DNA of 64,000 nt from Fulvimarina endophytica (GCF_003403015.1 NZ_QURL01000005.1:124001-188000), one strand, 5' to 3'; positions 39,559 to 58,015 are shown, numbered from the stretch's first letter. Notes: generated by a model not told the origin, from the sequence alone. A program made the numbers and translations.

Positions 39559-42546
39559 TCAGCCGAGCGCTTCCTCCAGGAAGGCTTCGAGCTGCTTCAT
39601 GTGGATGGAGGTCGTACCGGCCGCCGGCGAGGCTGCGGCCGCGCGGCCCGCATAGCGCACCCGCGACTTCTGGGCGCCGATATGTTCGAGCACCCATTCG
39701 AGATACGGATCGACGAAGGACCAGGCACCCATGTTCTTGGGCTCTTCCTGGCACCAGACCATCTCCGCGTTCTTGAAGCGCGAAAGCTCCTTGATCAGCG
39801 CCTTGGCCGGGAACGGGTAGAGCTGTTCGAGGCGCAGAAGATAGACATCGTCGATGCCGCGCTTCTCGCGCTCCTCGTAGAGGTCGTAATAGACCTTGCC
39901 CGTGCACATCACCACCCGGCGGATCTTCTCGTCAGAGACGAGGCTCGTCTCCGATCCCTCGACCCGTTCCGCATCGTCCCACAACAGGCGATGGAAGCTC
40001 GTATCCGCACCCATTTCATCGAGACGCGAGACCGCGCGCTTATGACGAAGGAGCGATTTCGGCGTCATCAGGATCAGCGGCTTGCGGAAGTCGCGCTTCA
40101 GCTGGCGGCGCAGGATGTGGAAGTAGTTCGACGGCGTGGTGACGTTGGCCACCTGCATGTTGTCTTCCGCACAAAGCTGCAGGAAGCGCTCGAGGCGAGC
40201 CGAGGAATGCTCCGGCCCCTGCCCCTCGTAGCCGTGCGGCAGAAGCAGGACGAGACCCGACATGCGCAGCCACTTGCGCTCGCCCGAGGAGATGAACTGG
40301 TCGATTACCACCTGCGCGCCGTTGGCGAAGTCGCCGAACTGGGCTTCCCAAAGCGTCAGGGCGTTCGGCTCCGACAGGGAGTAGCCGTATTCGAAGCCGA
40401 GCACGGCCTCTTCCGAGAGCATCGAGTTGATGACCTCGTAGATCGCCTGTCCCTTCGAGACATGGCCGAGCGGGATGTAGCGCTCCTCACTCTCCTGATC
40501 GTAGAGAACCGAATGGCGCTGGGAGAAGGTGCCGCGCTCGGAATCCTGACCGGAAAGCCGGACGGGATGACCTTCCGAAACGAGCGAGCCGAATGCCAGG
40601 GCCTCGCCCGTCGCCCAGTCGATGTTCTCGCCGCTCTCGATCATCTTCGAGCGGTTGTCGAGGAAGCGCTGGATCGTGCGATGCACGTTGAAGCCGTCCG
40701 GAACGGCGCAGAGCTTCGTGCCGATATCGCGCAGCGTGCTGACCGGAACGCCCGTCGCACCGCGGCGCGGCTCGTCTTCCTCTTCCGCCCGGCGAAGACC
40801 CGACCAGGCCCCGTCGAGCCAATCGGCCTTGTTCGGCTTGAACGACTGGCTCGCCTCGAGCGCCTCGTCCAGCATGGCGCGGAACTCGGCGATCCGGTCG
40901 TCGACCTCCTTCTGGGAGATCAGGCCTTCATCGACCAGCTTCTTCGAATAGATTTCGAGCGTCGTCGGATGCTCGCGGATCACCCGGTACATCTTCGGCT
41001 GGGTGAACGAGGGCTCGTCGCCTTCGTTGTGCCCGTAGCGCCGATAGCAGAACATGTCGATCACGACCGGCTTGTGGAACTTCATCCGGAATTCGGTCGC
41101 GATCTTGGCCGCGTAGACGACCGCTTCGGGATCGTCGCCGTTCACGTGGAAGATCGGTGCCTCGACCATCTTCGCGACGTCCGAGGGATAGGGCGACGAG
41201 CGCGAGAAGCGCGGATTCGTCGTAAATCCGATCTGGTTGTTGATGATGAAGTGCACCGAACCGGCAACGCGGTGCCCGCGCAGCGCCGAGAGGTTGAAGC
41301 ATTCGGGCACGACGCCCTGCCCCGCGAAGGCCGCGTCGCCGTGAAGGAGCAGCGGCAGCACCTTGGCGCGGTCTTCGAGCGCGACCGTCTCGGTGCGCGT
41401 CGAGCCGGCGATCTGGTCCTGCTTGGCGCGCGCCTTGCCCATCACCACCGGATCCACGATCTCGAGATGGGAGGGGTTGGCGGCAAGCGACAGGTGAACG
41501 CGGTTGTCGTCGAACTGGCGATCGGAGGAGGTACCCAGGTGGTACTTCACGTCGCCCGAGCCCTCGACGTCCTCGGGCTTGAACGATCCACCCTTGAACT
41601 CGTGGAAGATCGCCCGGTGCGGCTTGCCCATCACCTGGCTGAGAACGTTGAGACGGCCGCGATGGGCCATGCCGAGAACGATCTCGCGCAGGCCGAGCTG
41701 GCCGCCGCGCTTGATGATCTGTTCGAGGGCCGGGATCAGGGCTTCGCCGCCGTCCAAACCGAAGCGCTTGGTGCCCTTGTACTTGACGTCGAGGAACTTC
41801 TCGAAGCCGTCGGCCTCGATCAGCTTGTTGAGGATCGCCCGCTTGCCCTCGGCCGTGAAGGCGACGCCCTTGTCCGGCCCCTCGATGCGCTCCTGCAGCC
41901 AGCTCTTCTCCTTGGGATTGGAGATGTGCATGAACTCGACGCCGAGAGTGGAGCAATAGGTGCGGCGCAGAACGTCGATCATTTCGCGAATGGTCGCGAA
42001 CTTCATCCCGAGGACGTTGTCGATATAGATCTTGCGGTCGAAGTCGGCTTCGGAGAAACCGTAGGTCTGCGGCGACAGCTCGTTGTAGTCGTCGTCCGGC
42101 TGGTTCGCGATGCCGAGCGGATCGAGCTTGGCGTGAAGATGGCCGCGCACACGGTAGGCGCGGATCAGCATGAGAGCCGAAATCGAGTCCTGACGAGCGC
42201 GGTTCGCGGCGGCCTCGCTGATCTCGACGCCCTGCTTCTTGGCGGTTTCACGAACCTTCGTATCGATCCGCTTCTCGACTTCGGCCCAGTTGCCGTCGAG
42301 CGCCGAGACGAGTTCGCCATTGGCCGCGATCGGCCAGTTGGTACGCTCCCAGGAGGGGCCGGCGGCGTTCTTGCGGACCGTCTCCGGTTCGTCCTTCAGA
42401 CCCTTGAAGAAATCGGCCCATTCGCTGTCGACCGATGACGGGTCCTTCTCGTAGGCGGCATACAGCTCTTCGATATAGTCTGCGTTGCCGCCATACAGGA
42501 ACGAAGTTTCGGCGAAAACTTCGTTGGCGTCATCGTTGCGTGCCAT
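39559..42546 (-). CDS. sucA: 2-oxoglutarate dehydrogenase E1 component
   Basis: Thiamine-diphosphate-dependent decarboxylase that starts oxidation of 2-oxoglutarate and reductively succinylates the E2 lipoyl group. The product is 995 aa, normal for the family. The N-terminal E2-binding region includes SFLYGGNADYIEELYAAYE. The catalytic region includes GMAHRGRLNVLSQVMGKP and the ThDP/Mg site GDAAFAGQGVVPECFNLS. HLEIVDPVVMGKARA and RRYGHNEGDEPSFTQP are also present. The C-terminal domain has EEPKNMGAWSFV. It is 57 bp upstream of sucB in the same operon. The start lacks a strong Shine-Dalgarno, but the ATG at 42546 fits homologues. Confidence 0.96.
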   Translation of the reverse strand: MARNDDANEVFAETSFLYGGNADYIEELYAAYEKDPSSVDSEWADFFKGLKDEPETVRKNAAGPSWERTNWPIAANGELVSALDGNWAEVEKRIDTKVRETAKKQGVEISEAAANRARQDSISALMLIRAYRVRGHLHAKLDPLGIANQPDDDYNELSPQTYGFSEADFDRKIYIDNVLGMKFATIREMIDVLRRTYCSTLGVEFMHISNPKEKSWLQERIEGPDKGVAFTAEGKRAILNKLIEADGFEKFLDVKYKGTKRFGLDGGEALIPALEQIIKRGGQLGLREIVLGMAHRGRLNVLSQVMGKPHRAIFHEFKGGSFKPEDVEGSGDVKYHLGTSSDRQFDDNRVHLSLAANPSHLEIVDPVVMGKARAKQDQIAGSTRTETVALEDRAKVLPLLLHGDAAFAGQGVVPECFNLSALRGHRVAGSVHFIINNQIGFTTNPRFSRSSPYPSDVAKMVEAPIFHVNGDDPEAVVYAAKIATEFRMKFHKPVVIDMFCYRRYGHNEGDEPSFTQPKMYRVIREHPTTLEIYSKKLVDEGLISQKEVDDRIAEFRAMLDEALEASQSFKPNKADWLDGAWSGLRRAEEEDEPRRGATGVPVSTLRDIGTKLCAVPDGFNVHRTIQRFLDNRSKMIESGENIDWATGEALAFGSLVSEGHPVRLSGQDSERGTFSQRHSVLYDQESEERYIPLGHVSKGQAIYEVINSMLSEEAVLGFEYGYSLSEPNALTLWEAQFGDFANGAQVVIDQFISSGERKWLRMSGLVLLLPHGYEGQGPEHSSARLERFLQLCAEDNMQVANVTTPSNYFHILRRQLKRDFRKPLILMTPKSLLRHKRAVSRLDEMGADTSFHRLLWDDAERVEGSETSLVSDEKIRRVVMCTGKVYYDLYEEREKRGIDDVYLLRLEQLYPFPAKALIKELSRFKNAEMVWCQEEPKNMGAWSFVDPYLEWVLEHIGAQKSRVRYAGRAAAASPAAGTTSIHMKQLEAFLEEALG

Positions 42547-42641
42547 CGTCTTTTATCGCGGGGGTTTTAGGGCACCCCGCCTCCTAGCTGTGAAAAAGAA
42601 AGGGCGACGACCCGCCCCCTCGCCTCGTCCAATCCGCATCG

Positions 42642-42665
42642 TTCGGGTACGATTTTGTACCCGAA
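42642..42665. repeat. 9-bp inverted repeat between sucD and sucA
   Basis: TTCGGGTAC, a 6-nt spacer, then GTACCCGAA: perfect 9-bp arms in the 254-bp sucD-sucA gap. It could be an mRNA hairpin setting differential expression between sucD and sucA, or a DNA operator. No U-tract follows on the minus strand. Confidence 0.5.
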
Positions 42666-42800
42666 TGTGCCGTTACGCTACCACGTCGGCGATGTCCACG
42701 CAGTCAGATGGGGACAAACCGGGTCGGGAGCAATGCCAATCTGTCCCGGTTTGCGCCATCCGTCACCGTTTGTGAAGACGCGTGATACGCCGTCGAAGGT

Positions 42801-43721
<921 letters not shown>

Positions 43722-43747
43722 AAAGTCTCCTGGCGCCTTCTGCGCCT

Positions 43748-44170
43748 CTAGGTTCGAAGGAAGGGGTTGATGGCGGTGACCGATCCGTAGGTCCGGTCGT
43801 GACCGAGATCTTCGGAATAGAGCGTGCGGGCCCCGAGACGTTCGGCTGCGGCGAGGATCGCGCCGTGCCAATAACTGATTTCGTAATTCTCGGAATGCTC
43901 CGCCCCGAGACGGACGATGTCGGCATCGATCGCGACGAACGGCTTCTGCGAAAGAAGGGCGATCCAGCGTGCCGCATCGCCGCGTGAGAGCGGATGCGTG
44001 CCTTTGGCGACCGCACTCGAATAGAACTCCGACAGCACCTGGGCACTCGTTCCGAAGCGCGTCGTCAGGAGACCCTGGGCGATCTCCCACTTGTCATAGG
44101 CAGCCTTCCGGCCGCTCGCGGCATAAAGGAGAACGCCCGTATCGAGGAACACGTCCGCACCCTCGATCAC
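43748..44170 (-). CDS. vapC: VapC-type PIN-domain toxin (ribonuclease), active site atypical
   Basis: A 140 aa PIN-domain protein, the toxin of a type II toxin-antitoxin pair. VapC toxins are Mg-dependent RNases that typically cut tRNA or rRNA. It uses a GTG start overlapping the vapB stop by 4 nt. Canonical acidic positions present are D10 ([10 protein letters not shown]), E48 (SEFY) and D121 (YSEDL). The usual third Asp in YWDxxI is H102 here (SYWHGAI), and the Asn that normally follows D10 (DTN) is Gly. Activity may therefore be altered or lost. It lies between vapB and sucD. Confidence 0.88.
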   Translation of the reverse strand: MIEGADVFLDTGVLLYAASGRKAAYDKWEIAQGLLTTRFGTSAQVLSEFYSSAVAKGTHPLSRGDAARWIALLSQKPFVAIDADIVRLGAEHSENYEISYWHGAILAAAERLGARTLYSEDLGHDRTYGSVTAINPFLRT

Positions 44171-44442
44171 GACTGCCGCCTCATCACGGGATCCTCGCGG
44201 CTCGGACGCCACTCCCCCATATCCGCGACACTCTCCCGCGAGAGCCGGAGCAGTTCCTGCGTGATCTCGTCGCGACGGGTCTCGGCGGCCACCGTGCGCT
44301 CCAGAAACTCGCGCACCATCGCATTGACGCTCGTGCGGCGGACGGCCGCCAGAACCCGAACCTTGTCGAGAAGGTCTTCGTCGATTGCGAGGGTGATGTT
44401 CTTGGGCAAGGCTCGGCCGTTCGCACGTGATCCGTGTTCCAC
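44167..44442 (-). CDS. vapB: VapB-type antitoxin, ribbon-helix-helix-like
   Basis: A 91 aa antitoxin. The N-terminal half has the CopG/ribbon-helix-helix pattern: strand KNITLAIDEDLLDKVRVLA, then the helix RTSVNAMVREFLERTVA. This region should bind its own promoter. The C-terminal tail ([22 protein letters not shown]) is the likely toxin-wrapping segment. It is translationally coupled to vapC (4-nt overlap). The start at 44442 is preceded by AGGAT. It lies 50 bp downstream of the rpoC terminator hairpin, so it must have its own promoter in that short gap or be reached by read-through. Confidence 0.87.
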   Translation of the reverse strand: MEHGSRANGRALPKNITLAIDEDLLDKVRVLAAVRRTSVNAMVREFLERTVAAETRRDEITQELLRLSRESVADMGEWRPSREDPVMRRQS

Positions 44443-44491
44443 ATATCCTGTGTCGAGGCGCCGGGCAACCGTGCAGGTCCCGGCCCGAACG

Positions 44492-44518
44492 AAAAAGGGC
44501 CACCCAATGGGCGGCCCT
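44492..44518 (-). terminator. Intrinsic terminator of rpoC
   Basis: An approximately 9-10 bp stem (44496-44501/44513-44518 plus 44503-44505/44509-44511, one A-C mismatch) is followed on the minus strand by TTTTTCGTT. It starts 35 nt after the rpoC stop codon. It closes the tRNA-Trp-to-rpoC block immediately before vapBC. Confidence 0.88.
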
Positions 44519-44552
44519 CTTAATATCTTCCGGGATGCGACGCCTTCGCGGC

Positions 44553-48749
<4,197 letters not shown>

Positions 48750-48824
48750 GCTCTGTCTCCTTCAAGGCTTTCGCCTTTTGATAACGGCCTCGCTGAGACC
48801 GTTGAAAATTCACCGATACTCGAA

Positions 48825-48855
48825 CGCAGGCGTCCCCTTTCGAAGGACGCCTGCG
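48825..48855. repeat. 11-bp intercistronic hairpin between rpoB and rpoC (distal)
   Basis: Arms 48825-48835 and 48845-48855 are perfectly complementary, with a 9-nt loop. It lies in the rpoB-rpoC gap on the minus-strand transcript. No U-tract follows, so it is more likely a processing or stability element than a terminator. Confidence 0.55.
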
Positions 48856-48859
48856 GCTT

Positions 48860-48878
48860 GGCCGGCCCGGGGCCGGCC
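48860..48878. repeat. 8-bp GGCCGGCC hairpin between rpoB and rpoC (proximal)
   Basis: GGCCGGCC, a 3-nt spacer, then GGCCGGCC: each arm is itself palindromic and the two arms pair with each other. It sits 17 nt after the rpoB stop and directly before the 11-bp hairpin. Confidence 0.5.
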
Positions 48879-48894
48879 CTTCGTATCGCGCGAC

Positions 48895-53037
<4,143 letters not shown>

Positions 53038-53369
53038 CGTCGCTCCTCTCGTAATCTGTCGCCCTTGACCAGAGGGCTTGCAACTCAATCTCCCCGTGGG
53101 GAGCACTCCGGCGTCGGCAATCCGCACGGAGTCAAACGTCGAAGCAGGCCTCAATGCACCCGAGGCCCGTGCGTTTCCTGAAGGCTCGACATCGCGAACG
53201 AGACTTCAGGAAACGCAGAATGGTCGCCGCCTTGACGCGAAGAGATTTCGCTGCGGGACCCGATGGCCGTCACCGGCCGAGTTTCGTCACTTCCAGCACG
53301 GAAGGCGGAACGGCATACGCCGCCCCGCCCACGTTGAAACGATCTGTTTCAGCGCGGCACATGCCGCAC
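53038..53369. other. 332-bp rplL-rpoB intergenic region
   Basis: No gene is seen. It contains one strong 13-bp hairpin (53171-53216), annotated separately, and no U-rich terminator tail. By analogy with enterobacteria this gap is where partial termination and RNase III cleavage set the ratio of ribosomal proteins to RNA polymerase. Confidence 0.6.
53171..53216 (-). promoter_or_regulatory. 13-bp hairpin between rplL and rpoB, possible RNase III site or attenuator
   Basis: GCGTTTCCTGAAG (53171-53183) pairs perfectly with CTTCAGGAAACGC (53204-53216) across a 20-nt loop, about 135 nt upstream of rpoB. No U-tract follows. The position matches the RNase III processing/attenuation site known between E. 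coli rplL and rpoB, but sequence similarity to that site is not claimed. Confidence 0.55.
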
Positions 53370-53744
<375 letters not shown>

Positions 53745-53798
53745 GTTTCTATTCCTTTACGATTCGAACTTGAGTTTGAGCAGCGAGGAACCCGAGCC

Positions 53799-54317
53799 TC
53801 ACGCCGCTTCGTCCTTCGTGGCATACGCATTGAAAACCCGGGCGAGCTGGCCCGCCGGGGCCTGGACGACGGCTGCGATGCGGGTTGCCGGGGTCTGGAT
53901 CATACCCACAAGCTTGCCGCGCAGTTCGTCCAGCGACGGCAGGTCGGCCAGAGCCTTCACACCGTTCGCATCGAGCGTTGTCGTCCCCATGGAACCGCCG
54001 AGAATGACGAGCTTGTCGTTCTTCTTGGCGAATTCGTTGGAGACTTTGGCCGCCGCAATCGGATCGCTCGAATAAGCGATCAGAGTCTGGCCCTCGAACA
54101 GGTTCGAGATGCCTTCGGCGTCCGTGCCTTGAAGAGCGATCTTGGCAAGGCGGTTCTTCGCGACTTTGACGGTGCCCCCGGCCGCGCGCATCTGTGAACG
54201 AAGATCGTTCATGTTTGCGACCGTGAGTCCGGCATAGTGGGCCACCACGACGACACCAGCCTCTTGGAAGGTCTGGTTGAGCGCCGTGACGAATTCGCGC
54301 TTTTCCGCTCTTTCCAC
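53799..54317 (-). CDS. rplJ: 50S ribosomal protein L10
   Basis: Stalk base protein that anchors L7/L12 dimers and autoregulates its own message. The product is 172 aa from a GTG start at 54317 ([14 protein letters not shown]), preceded by GGAGAGAGG. This matches L10 homologues; the longer frame upstream (to 54497) is leader sequence. Motifs include [21 protein letters not shown] and [16 protein letters not shown]. The C-terminal helix that binds L12 includes [13 protein letters not shown] structured leader of 423 bp separates it from rplA. Confidence 0.96.
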   Translation of the reverse strand: MERAEKREFVTALNQTFQEAGVVVVAHYAGLTVANMNDLRSQMRAAGGTVKVAKNRLAKIALQGTDAEGISNLFEGQTLIAYSSDPIAAAKVSNEFAKKNDKLVILGGSMGTTTLDANGVKALADLPSLDELRGKLVGMIQTPATRIAAVVQAPAGQLARVFNAYATKDEAA

Positions 54318-54740
54318 TGCCTCTCTCCTATTTGGCTTCGAGCGCTCGGAACGAGACGCCTGAAACCGGTTGCCTTTACGCCGCATGCGAAGGGGACCTT
54401 CGAAGCGACGCTCGGAGATCCTGTCCCCCTGCATCGGTCGTCCGCGTTCCTGTGGAACTCGAAACCGGCACAAGGCATTCAGAGGTTCGAACCGCAATGT
54501 CGGGACCGAAGATCCCGGAATTGTCGGACATCACCCCGTCTCATGAAGGCTTTCTGACGATTATGGATCGCGCCCGTTCAGGCACTCGATCCGCCTTGCA
54601 ATCTCGGACAGGCATTCGGGAAGGCGACCAGAGCCCCCTTCCCGTGTCATCCGGGTCTCCCCGGAATTTCATTGAGAAGCATCGTATCTGGGAACGATGC
54701 CCGCTCTTTTGAAGGCCCCGCCATGCGCGGCCTTCGAATG
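54318..54740 (-). promoter_or_regulatory. Structured leader/intergenic region upstream of rplJ (L10 leader candidate)
   Basis: This 423-bp gap lies between rplA and rplJ on the minus-strand transcript. It contains three perfect or near-perfect hairpins: 54711-54735 (7 bp plus 3 bp around one mismatch), 54679-54700 (7 bp, 8-nt loop) and 54617-54644 (8 bp, 12-nt loop). In many bacteria the L10(L12)4 complex binds an rplJ leader RNA to repress translation. The first hairpin may instead end the rplKA message. No U-tract terminator is seen. Which element binds L10 cannot be told by eye. Confidence 0.55.
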
Positions 54741-55448
54741 TCAGCCGTTCGCGGACTGCGCGACGCTCGACGGATCGATCTTGAGGCCGGGCCCCATGGT
54801 CGAGGTGATCGCGACCCGCTTGACATAAGTGCCCTTGGCACCCGTCGGCTTGGCCTTGGTCACCGCATCGGCGAAAGCGCGGATGTTCTCGGCGATCTTG
54901 CTCGCCTCGAAGCTCGCCTTGCCGACGCCGGCATGGACGATACCGGCCTTCTCGACGCGGAATTCGACGGCGCCGCCCTTGGAGGCCTTGACGGCTGCGG
55001 TCACGTCCGGCGTGACGGTGCCGACGCGCGGGTTCGGCATCAGGCCGCGCGGGCCGAGGACCTTACCCAGACGACCGACGAGGGCCATCATGTCGGGCGT
55101 CGCGATGGCGCGATCGAAATCGATCTGACCACCCTGGACCTGCTCGACGAGGTCTTCCGCACCGACGATGTCCGCACCGGCTGCGCGAGCCTCGTCGGCC
55201 TTGTCGCCGCGAGCGAAGACGGCGACGCGAACGTCGCGGCCCGTGCCGTTCGGCAAATTGACGACGCCGCGGACCATCTGGTCGGCATGGCGGGGATCAA
55301 CGCCGAGATTCATCGCGATTTCGACGGTCTCGTCGAACTTCACGCTGGAGCGCGATTTGATCATCTCGACAGCCTCGTCGAGGCCGTAGAGCTTCGTGCG
55401 ATCGATGCCCTCGCGAGCGGCGCGGATGCGCTTACCTTCTTTAGCCAT
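54741..55448 (-). CDS. rplA: 50S ribosomal protein L1
   Basis: L1 stalk protein that controls E-site tRNA exit and can repress its own operon. The product is 235 aa, starting [14 protein letters not shown]. The L1 signature [22 protein letters not shown] is at about 122-143 (the [13 protein letters not shown] pattern). Earlier is [24 protein letters not shown]. It is 4 bp downstream of rplK, so the two are co-translated. The two-gene rplKA unit is followed by the structured leader of rplJ. Confidence 0.98.
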   Translation of the reverse strand: MAKEGKRIRAAREGIDRTKLYGLDEAVEMIKSRSSVKFDETVEIAMNLGVDPRHADQMVRGVVNLPNGTGRDVRVAVFARGDKADEARAAGADIVGAEDLVEQVQGGQIDFDRAIATPDMMALVGRLGKVLGPRGLMPNPRVGTVTPDVTAAVKASKGGAVEFRVEKAGIVHAGVGKASFEASKIAENIRAFADAVTKAKPTGAKGTYVKRVAITSTMGPGLKIDPSSVAQSANG

Positions 55449-55452
55449 CGTA

Positions 55453-55881
55453 TTAACCCGTCACCTCGAGGCCCATGGACTTTGCCGAACCTTCGACCAT
55501 GGCCATGGCGGCGTCGACGTCGTTGGCATTCAGATCCTGCATCTTCTTCTCGGCGATTTCGCGCACGGCGTCGCGCGAGATCGTTCCGGCGCTTTCCTTG
55601 CCCGGAAGCTTGGAACCCGACTTCAGGTTCGCCGCCTTCTTGAGGAAGTAGCTGACCGGCGGGGTCTTCATGGCGAAGGTGAAGGACTTGTCCTGGTAGT
55701 ACGTGATGACCACCGGGATCGGGGAGCCCTTCTCCTGCTCCTGGGTCTGCGCGTTGAACGCCTTGCAGAACTCCATGATGTTGATGCCGCGCTGACCGAG
55801 CGCGGGGCCGATCGGGGGCGACGGGGTCGCCGAACCGGCCGGGACCTGCAGCTTCAGCTGGCCCGCAATTTTCTTAGCCAT
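55453..55881 (-). CDS. rplK: 50S ribosomal protein L11
   Basis: Binds 23S rRNA at the GTPase-associated centre. The product is 142 aa. The N-terminal domain [36 protein letters not shown], shown here as the [18 protein letters not shown] pattern, carries the thiostrepton-site prolines. The C-terminal RNA-binding domain ends [13 protein letters not shown]. It lies 135 bp downstream of nusG and is followed closely by rplA. Confidence 0.98.
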   Translation of the reverse strand: MAKKIAGQLKLQVPAGSATPSPPIGPALGQRGINIMEFCKAFNAQTQEQEKGSPIPVVITYYQDKSFTFAMKTPPVSYFLKKAANLKSGSKLPGKESAGTISRDAVREIAEKKMQDLNANDVDAAMAMVEGSAKSMGLEVTG

Positions 55882-56016
55882 TCTTTCTGCCTTCTGTTTT
55901 CATGCCCGGCGCCGGAGCGCTCGGGCTTCGCAGTTCGCGGTGCGGCGTCACGAAAACCCGGCTTCAGGTCTCCGCCGCCTCCCGCAAGAGTTCGAGACCG
56001 AAGTCCCGAACCTCGA

Positions 56017-56547
56017 TCAGACCTTCTCGACCTGACCGAATTCCAGATCGACGGGCGTCGCACGCCCGAAGATCGACACCTCGACCTTGAGGCGCGACCG
56101 CTCGTCGTCGACCTCCTGGACGATCCCGTTGAAGGAGGCGAACGGACCATCGGAGACGCGCACCTGCTCGCCGATGTCGAACATGACGGTCGGCTTGGGA
56201 CGCTCGACACCCTCCTGAATGTGATTCAGGATCTGATCGGCTTCCTTCTCGGTGATCGGAACCGGCCGGTTGTCCGGCCCGAGGAAGCCGGTGACCTTCG
56301 GCGTATTCTTGATGAGCGAGAAGACCTTGTCCGTCAGATCCGCCTTCACGAGCACGTAGCCCGGGAAGAACTTGCGCTCGGCATTGACCTTGCGGCCGCG
56401 ACGAACCTCAACGACGTTCTCGGTCGGCACGAGGATCTTCTCGAACTTGTCGGACAGACCCTTCTGGCGCGCCTGTTCCTCGATCGACTCGGCGACCTTC
56501 TTCTCGAAATTCGAATATGCGTGAACGATGTACCAGCGAGCGGCCAT
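56017..56547 (-). CDS. nusG: Transcription termination/antitermination protein NusG
   Basis: Elongation factor that binds the RNA polymerase clamp through its NGN domain and contacts Rho or ribosomal protein S10 through its KOW domain. The product is 176 aa. The NGN domain starts WYIVHAYSNFEKKVAESIE and includes ERKFFPGYVLVKADL. KOW is RVSDGPFASFNGIVQEVDDERSRLKV at about 130-155. It is preceded by secE (61 bp) and followed by rplK, as in most bacteria. Confidence 0.98.
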   Translation of the reverse strand: MAARWYIVHAYSNFEKKVAESIEEQARQKGLSDKFEKILVPTENVVEVRRGRKVNAERKFFPGYVLVKADLTDKVFSLIKNTPKVTGFLGPDNRPVPITEKEADQILNHIQEGVERPKPTVMFDIGEQVRVSDGPFASFNGIVQEVDDERSRLKVEVSIFGRATPVDLEFGQVEKV

Positions 56548-56608
56548 TAAATTCTAAAGACTCCCGAAGTCGCTATGTTGAAGCGCCAACATGTTTTCCG
56601 TCCGGCGA

Positions 56609-56806
56609 TCAGGCGCCGACATTCATGATCAGACCGACCAGATAGCCGAGAGCCTGATCCGCCACGAAGAAGAACAGCGCCGCGAAGGCCACCATGATGA
56701 ACACCATGATGGTCGAGATCGTCGTCTCCCGCCGGGAGGGCCACGTCACCTTCGCGGTTTCGCTGCGCACCTGCTGGAGGAAGGTAAAAGGATTGGTCTT
56801 GGCCAT
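56609..56806 (-). CDS. secE: Preprotein translocase subunit SecE
   Basis: Essential single-span subunit that clamps SecY. The product is 65 aa from the ATG at 56806; a GTG two codons upstream (56812) is possible. The conserved cytosolic amphipathic helix is FLQQVRSETAKVTWPSRRET, with the family KVxWP motif. One transmembrane helix follows (TIMVFIMVAFAALFFFVADQ). The short one-TM form is standard outside enterobacteria. It lies between tRNA-Trp and nusG. Confidence 0.96.
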   Translation of the reverse strand: MAKTNPFTFLQQVRSETAKVTWPSRRETTISTIMVFIMVAFAALFFFVADQALGYLVGLIMNVGA

Positions 56807-56963
56807 GCTCACTCGACTTGCCGTTCGATCGATATTGTCTCACGAACAAAGCGCGTGCAGGCCCGGACCGGCCCCACGCGCAAAAGATTTAACCGATGTT
56901 TATACGCGTGCGGATTGATTCACAAGGGGGTCGCACGGAACAAACTGCCCCTCTCGGGCAGGA

Positions 56964-57039
<76 letters not shown>

Positions 57040-57151
57040 AACGAGGTCGACCTCATAAAGCGATGATGGATGAACTGCAAGACGAAAACGTGAGGCATCG
57101 ACCGTCCCGGCCAACCGCGCCGCTCGAACGGCGCGCTTGGCGGCCCACTCG

Positions 57152-58015
57152 TCAGACAGGGCCCGACTTTCCGCTCGCCGCCTTGTCACGCTGCTTGCGT
57201 GTCGCCGGCTTCAGGCGACGCAGCAACCGGTCCACACGGCCCTGAAACTTCGTCAGGGATACCAGATTGTCGATTGCAAGGCTCGCGCTCTCCAGCCTGT
57301 TCCCGAGGACTTCGACCGCCGCGGCGGCGACCGCGCCATCGCCGATCTCCGGGAAGCGCCGCGCGAGTTCGACATAGGCGTTGGACGGTTCGACATTGTT
57401 CATGTGGAGACGGCCCGCCCGCGCAAGAAGTCTGAGGCTCGTCTGCTCGAAGGTCCAGTCGTGATCGGCAAAGAGCTTCCAGCGCAAGGAACGCTTGGCC
57501 GAAAATCCTTCGAGATGGACCTCCGTCCTGCACGTTTCCGCAAGCCAGAGCGCCAGCGCGAACCCGCTCGTTGGAAGATGCGTCGTCGGATAGAATTCCC
57601 GAAAATAGCCCGCGAGGCTCAATCGTCCGGCCCGCCGTCCCTCGAATGCCGCAATGGGGCTGAACCGCTCCGTATCCGCGCATGCCAGGTTGAGGATGCC
57701 GAGCAGGGCGTCCTTCCGGAAATAGCTAAGGACCTCCTCGACTTCGCGCCGATAGACGATGTTGGCGCCGGAGGGGCTGGACCGGGCGACGAGCAGGCAG
57801 GGTGCCTCGAAGGGTGCGTCCAGCACCTTGTAGACCTTGTTGAAGAAGACGAAGAGAGCGCCCTCGCCGTGCTTCTTCACGACCTCGGCGATTGCGACCT
57901 CATCACTGTTGGCAATGAGGACGACGCGTTCGTAGGCATCGAAGAATGCCTGCCAGTCCTCCGGCGATACGAGCCATTGCGACTCCTCAGGGTCCGAAAC
58001 GGTCGTTCTCGTCAT
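57152..58015 (-). CDS. Possible glycosyltransferase, family 29 (sialyltransferase)-like
   Basis: A 287 aa cytosolic-type protein with no signal peptide or membrane span. The region PTSGFALALWLAETC (148-162) followed by VHLEGF (166-171) resembles the sialylmotif-like pattern (P-T-[ST]-G...C..V...GF) of bacterial GT29-like enzymes. HDWTFE (185-190) could supply a catalytic histidine. The first third, with VVLIANSDEV and CLLVARSSPSGANIVYRRE, looks like a Rossmann-type half. The C-terminal 80 residues are helical and basic. The assignment is tentative. It sits between tRNA-Trp and a divergent glycosyltransferase gene, interrupting the usual tuf-tRNA-Trp linkage. Confidence 0.5.
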   Translation of the reverse strand: MTRTTVSDPEESQWLVSPEDWQAFFDAYERVVLIANSDEVAIAEVVKKHGEGALFVFFNKVYKVLDAPFEAPCLLVARSSPSGANIVYRREVEEVLSYFRKDALLGILNLACADTERFSPIAAFEGRRAGRLSLAGYFREFYPTTHLPTSGFALALWLAETCRTEVHLEGFSAKRSLRWKLFADHDWTFEQTSLRLLARAGRLHMNNVEPSNAYVELARRFPEIGDGAVAAAAVEVLGNRLESASLAIDNLVSLTKFQGRVDRLLRRLKPATRKQRDKAASGKSGPV

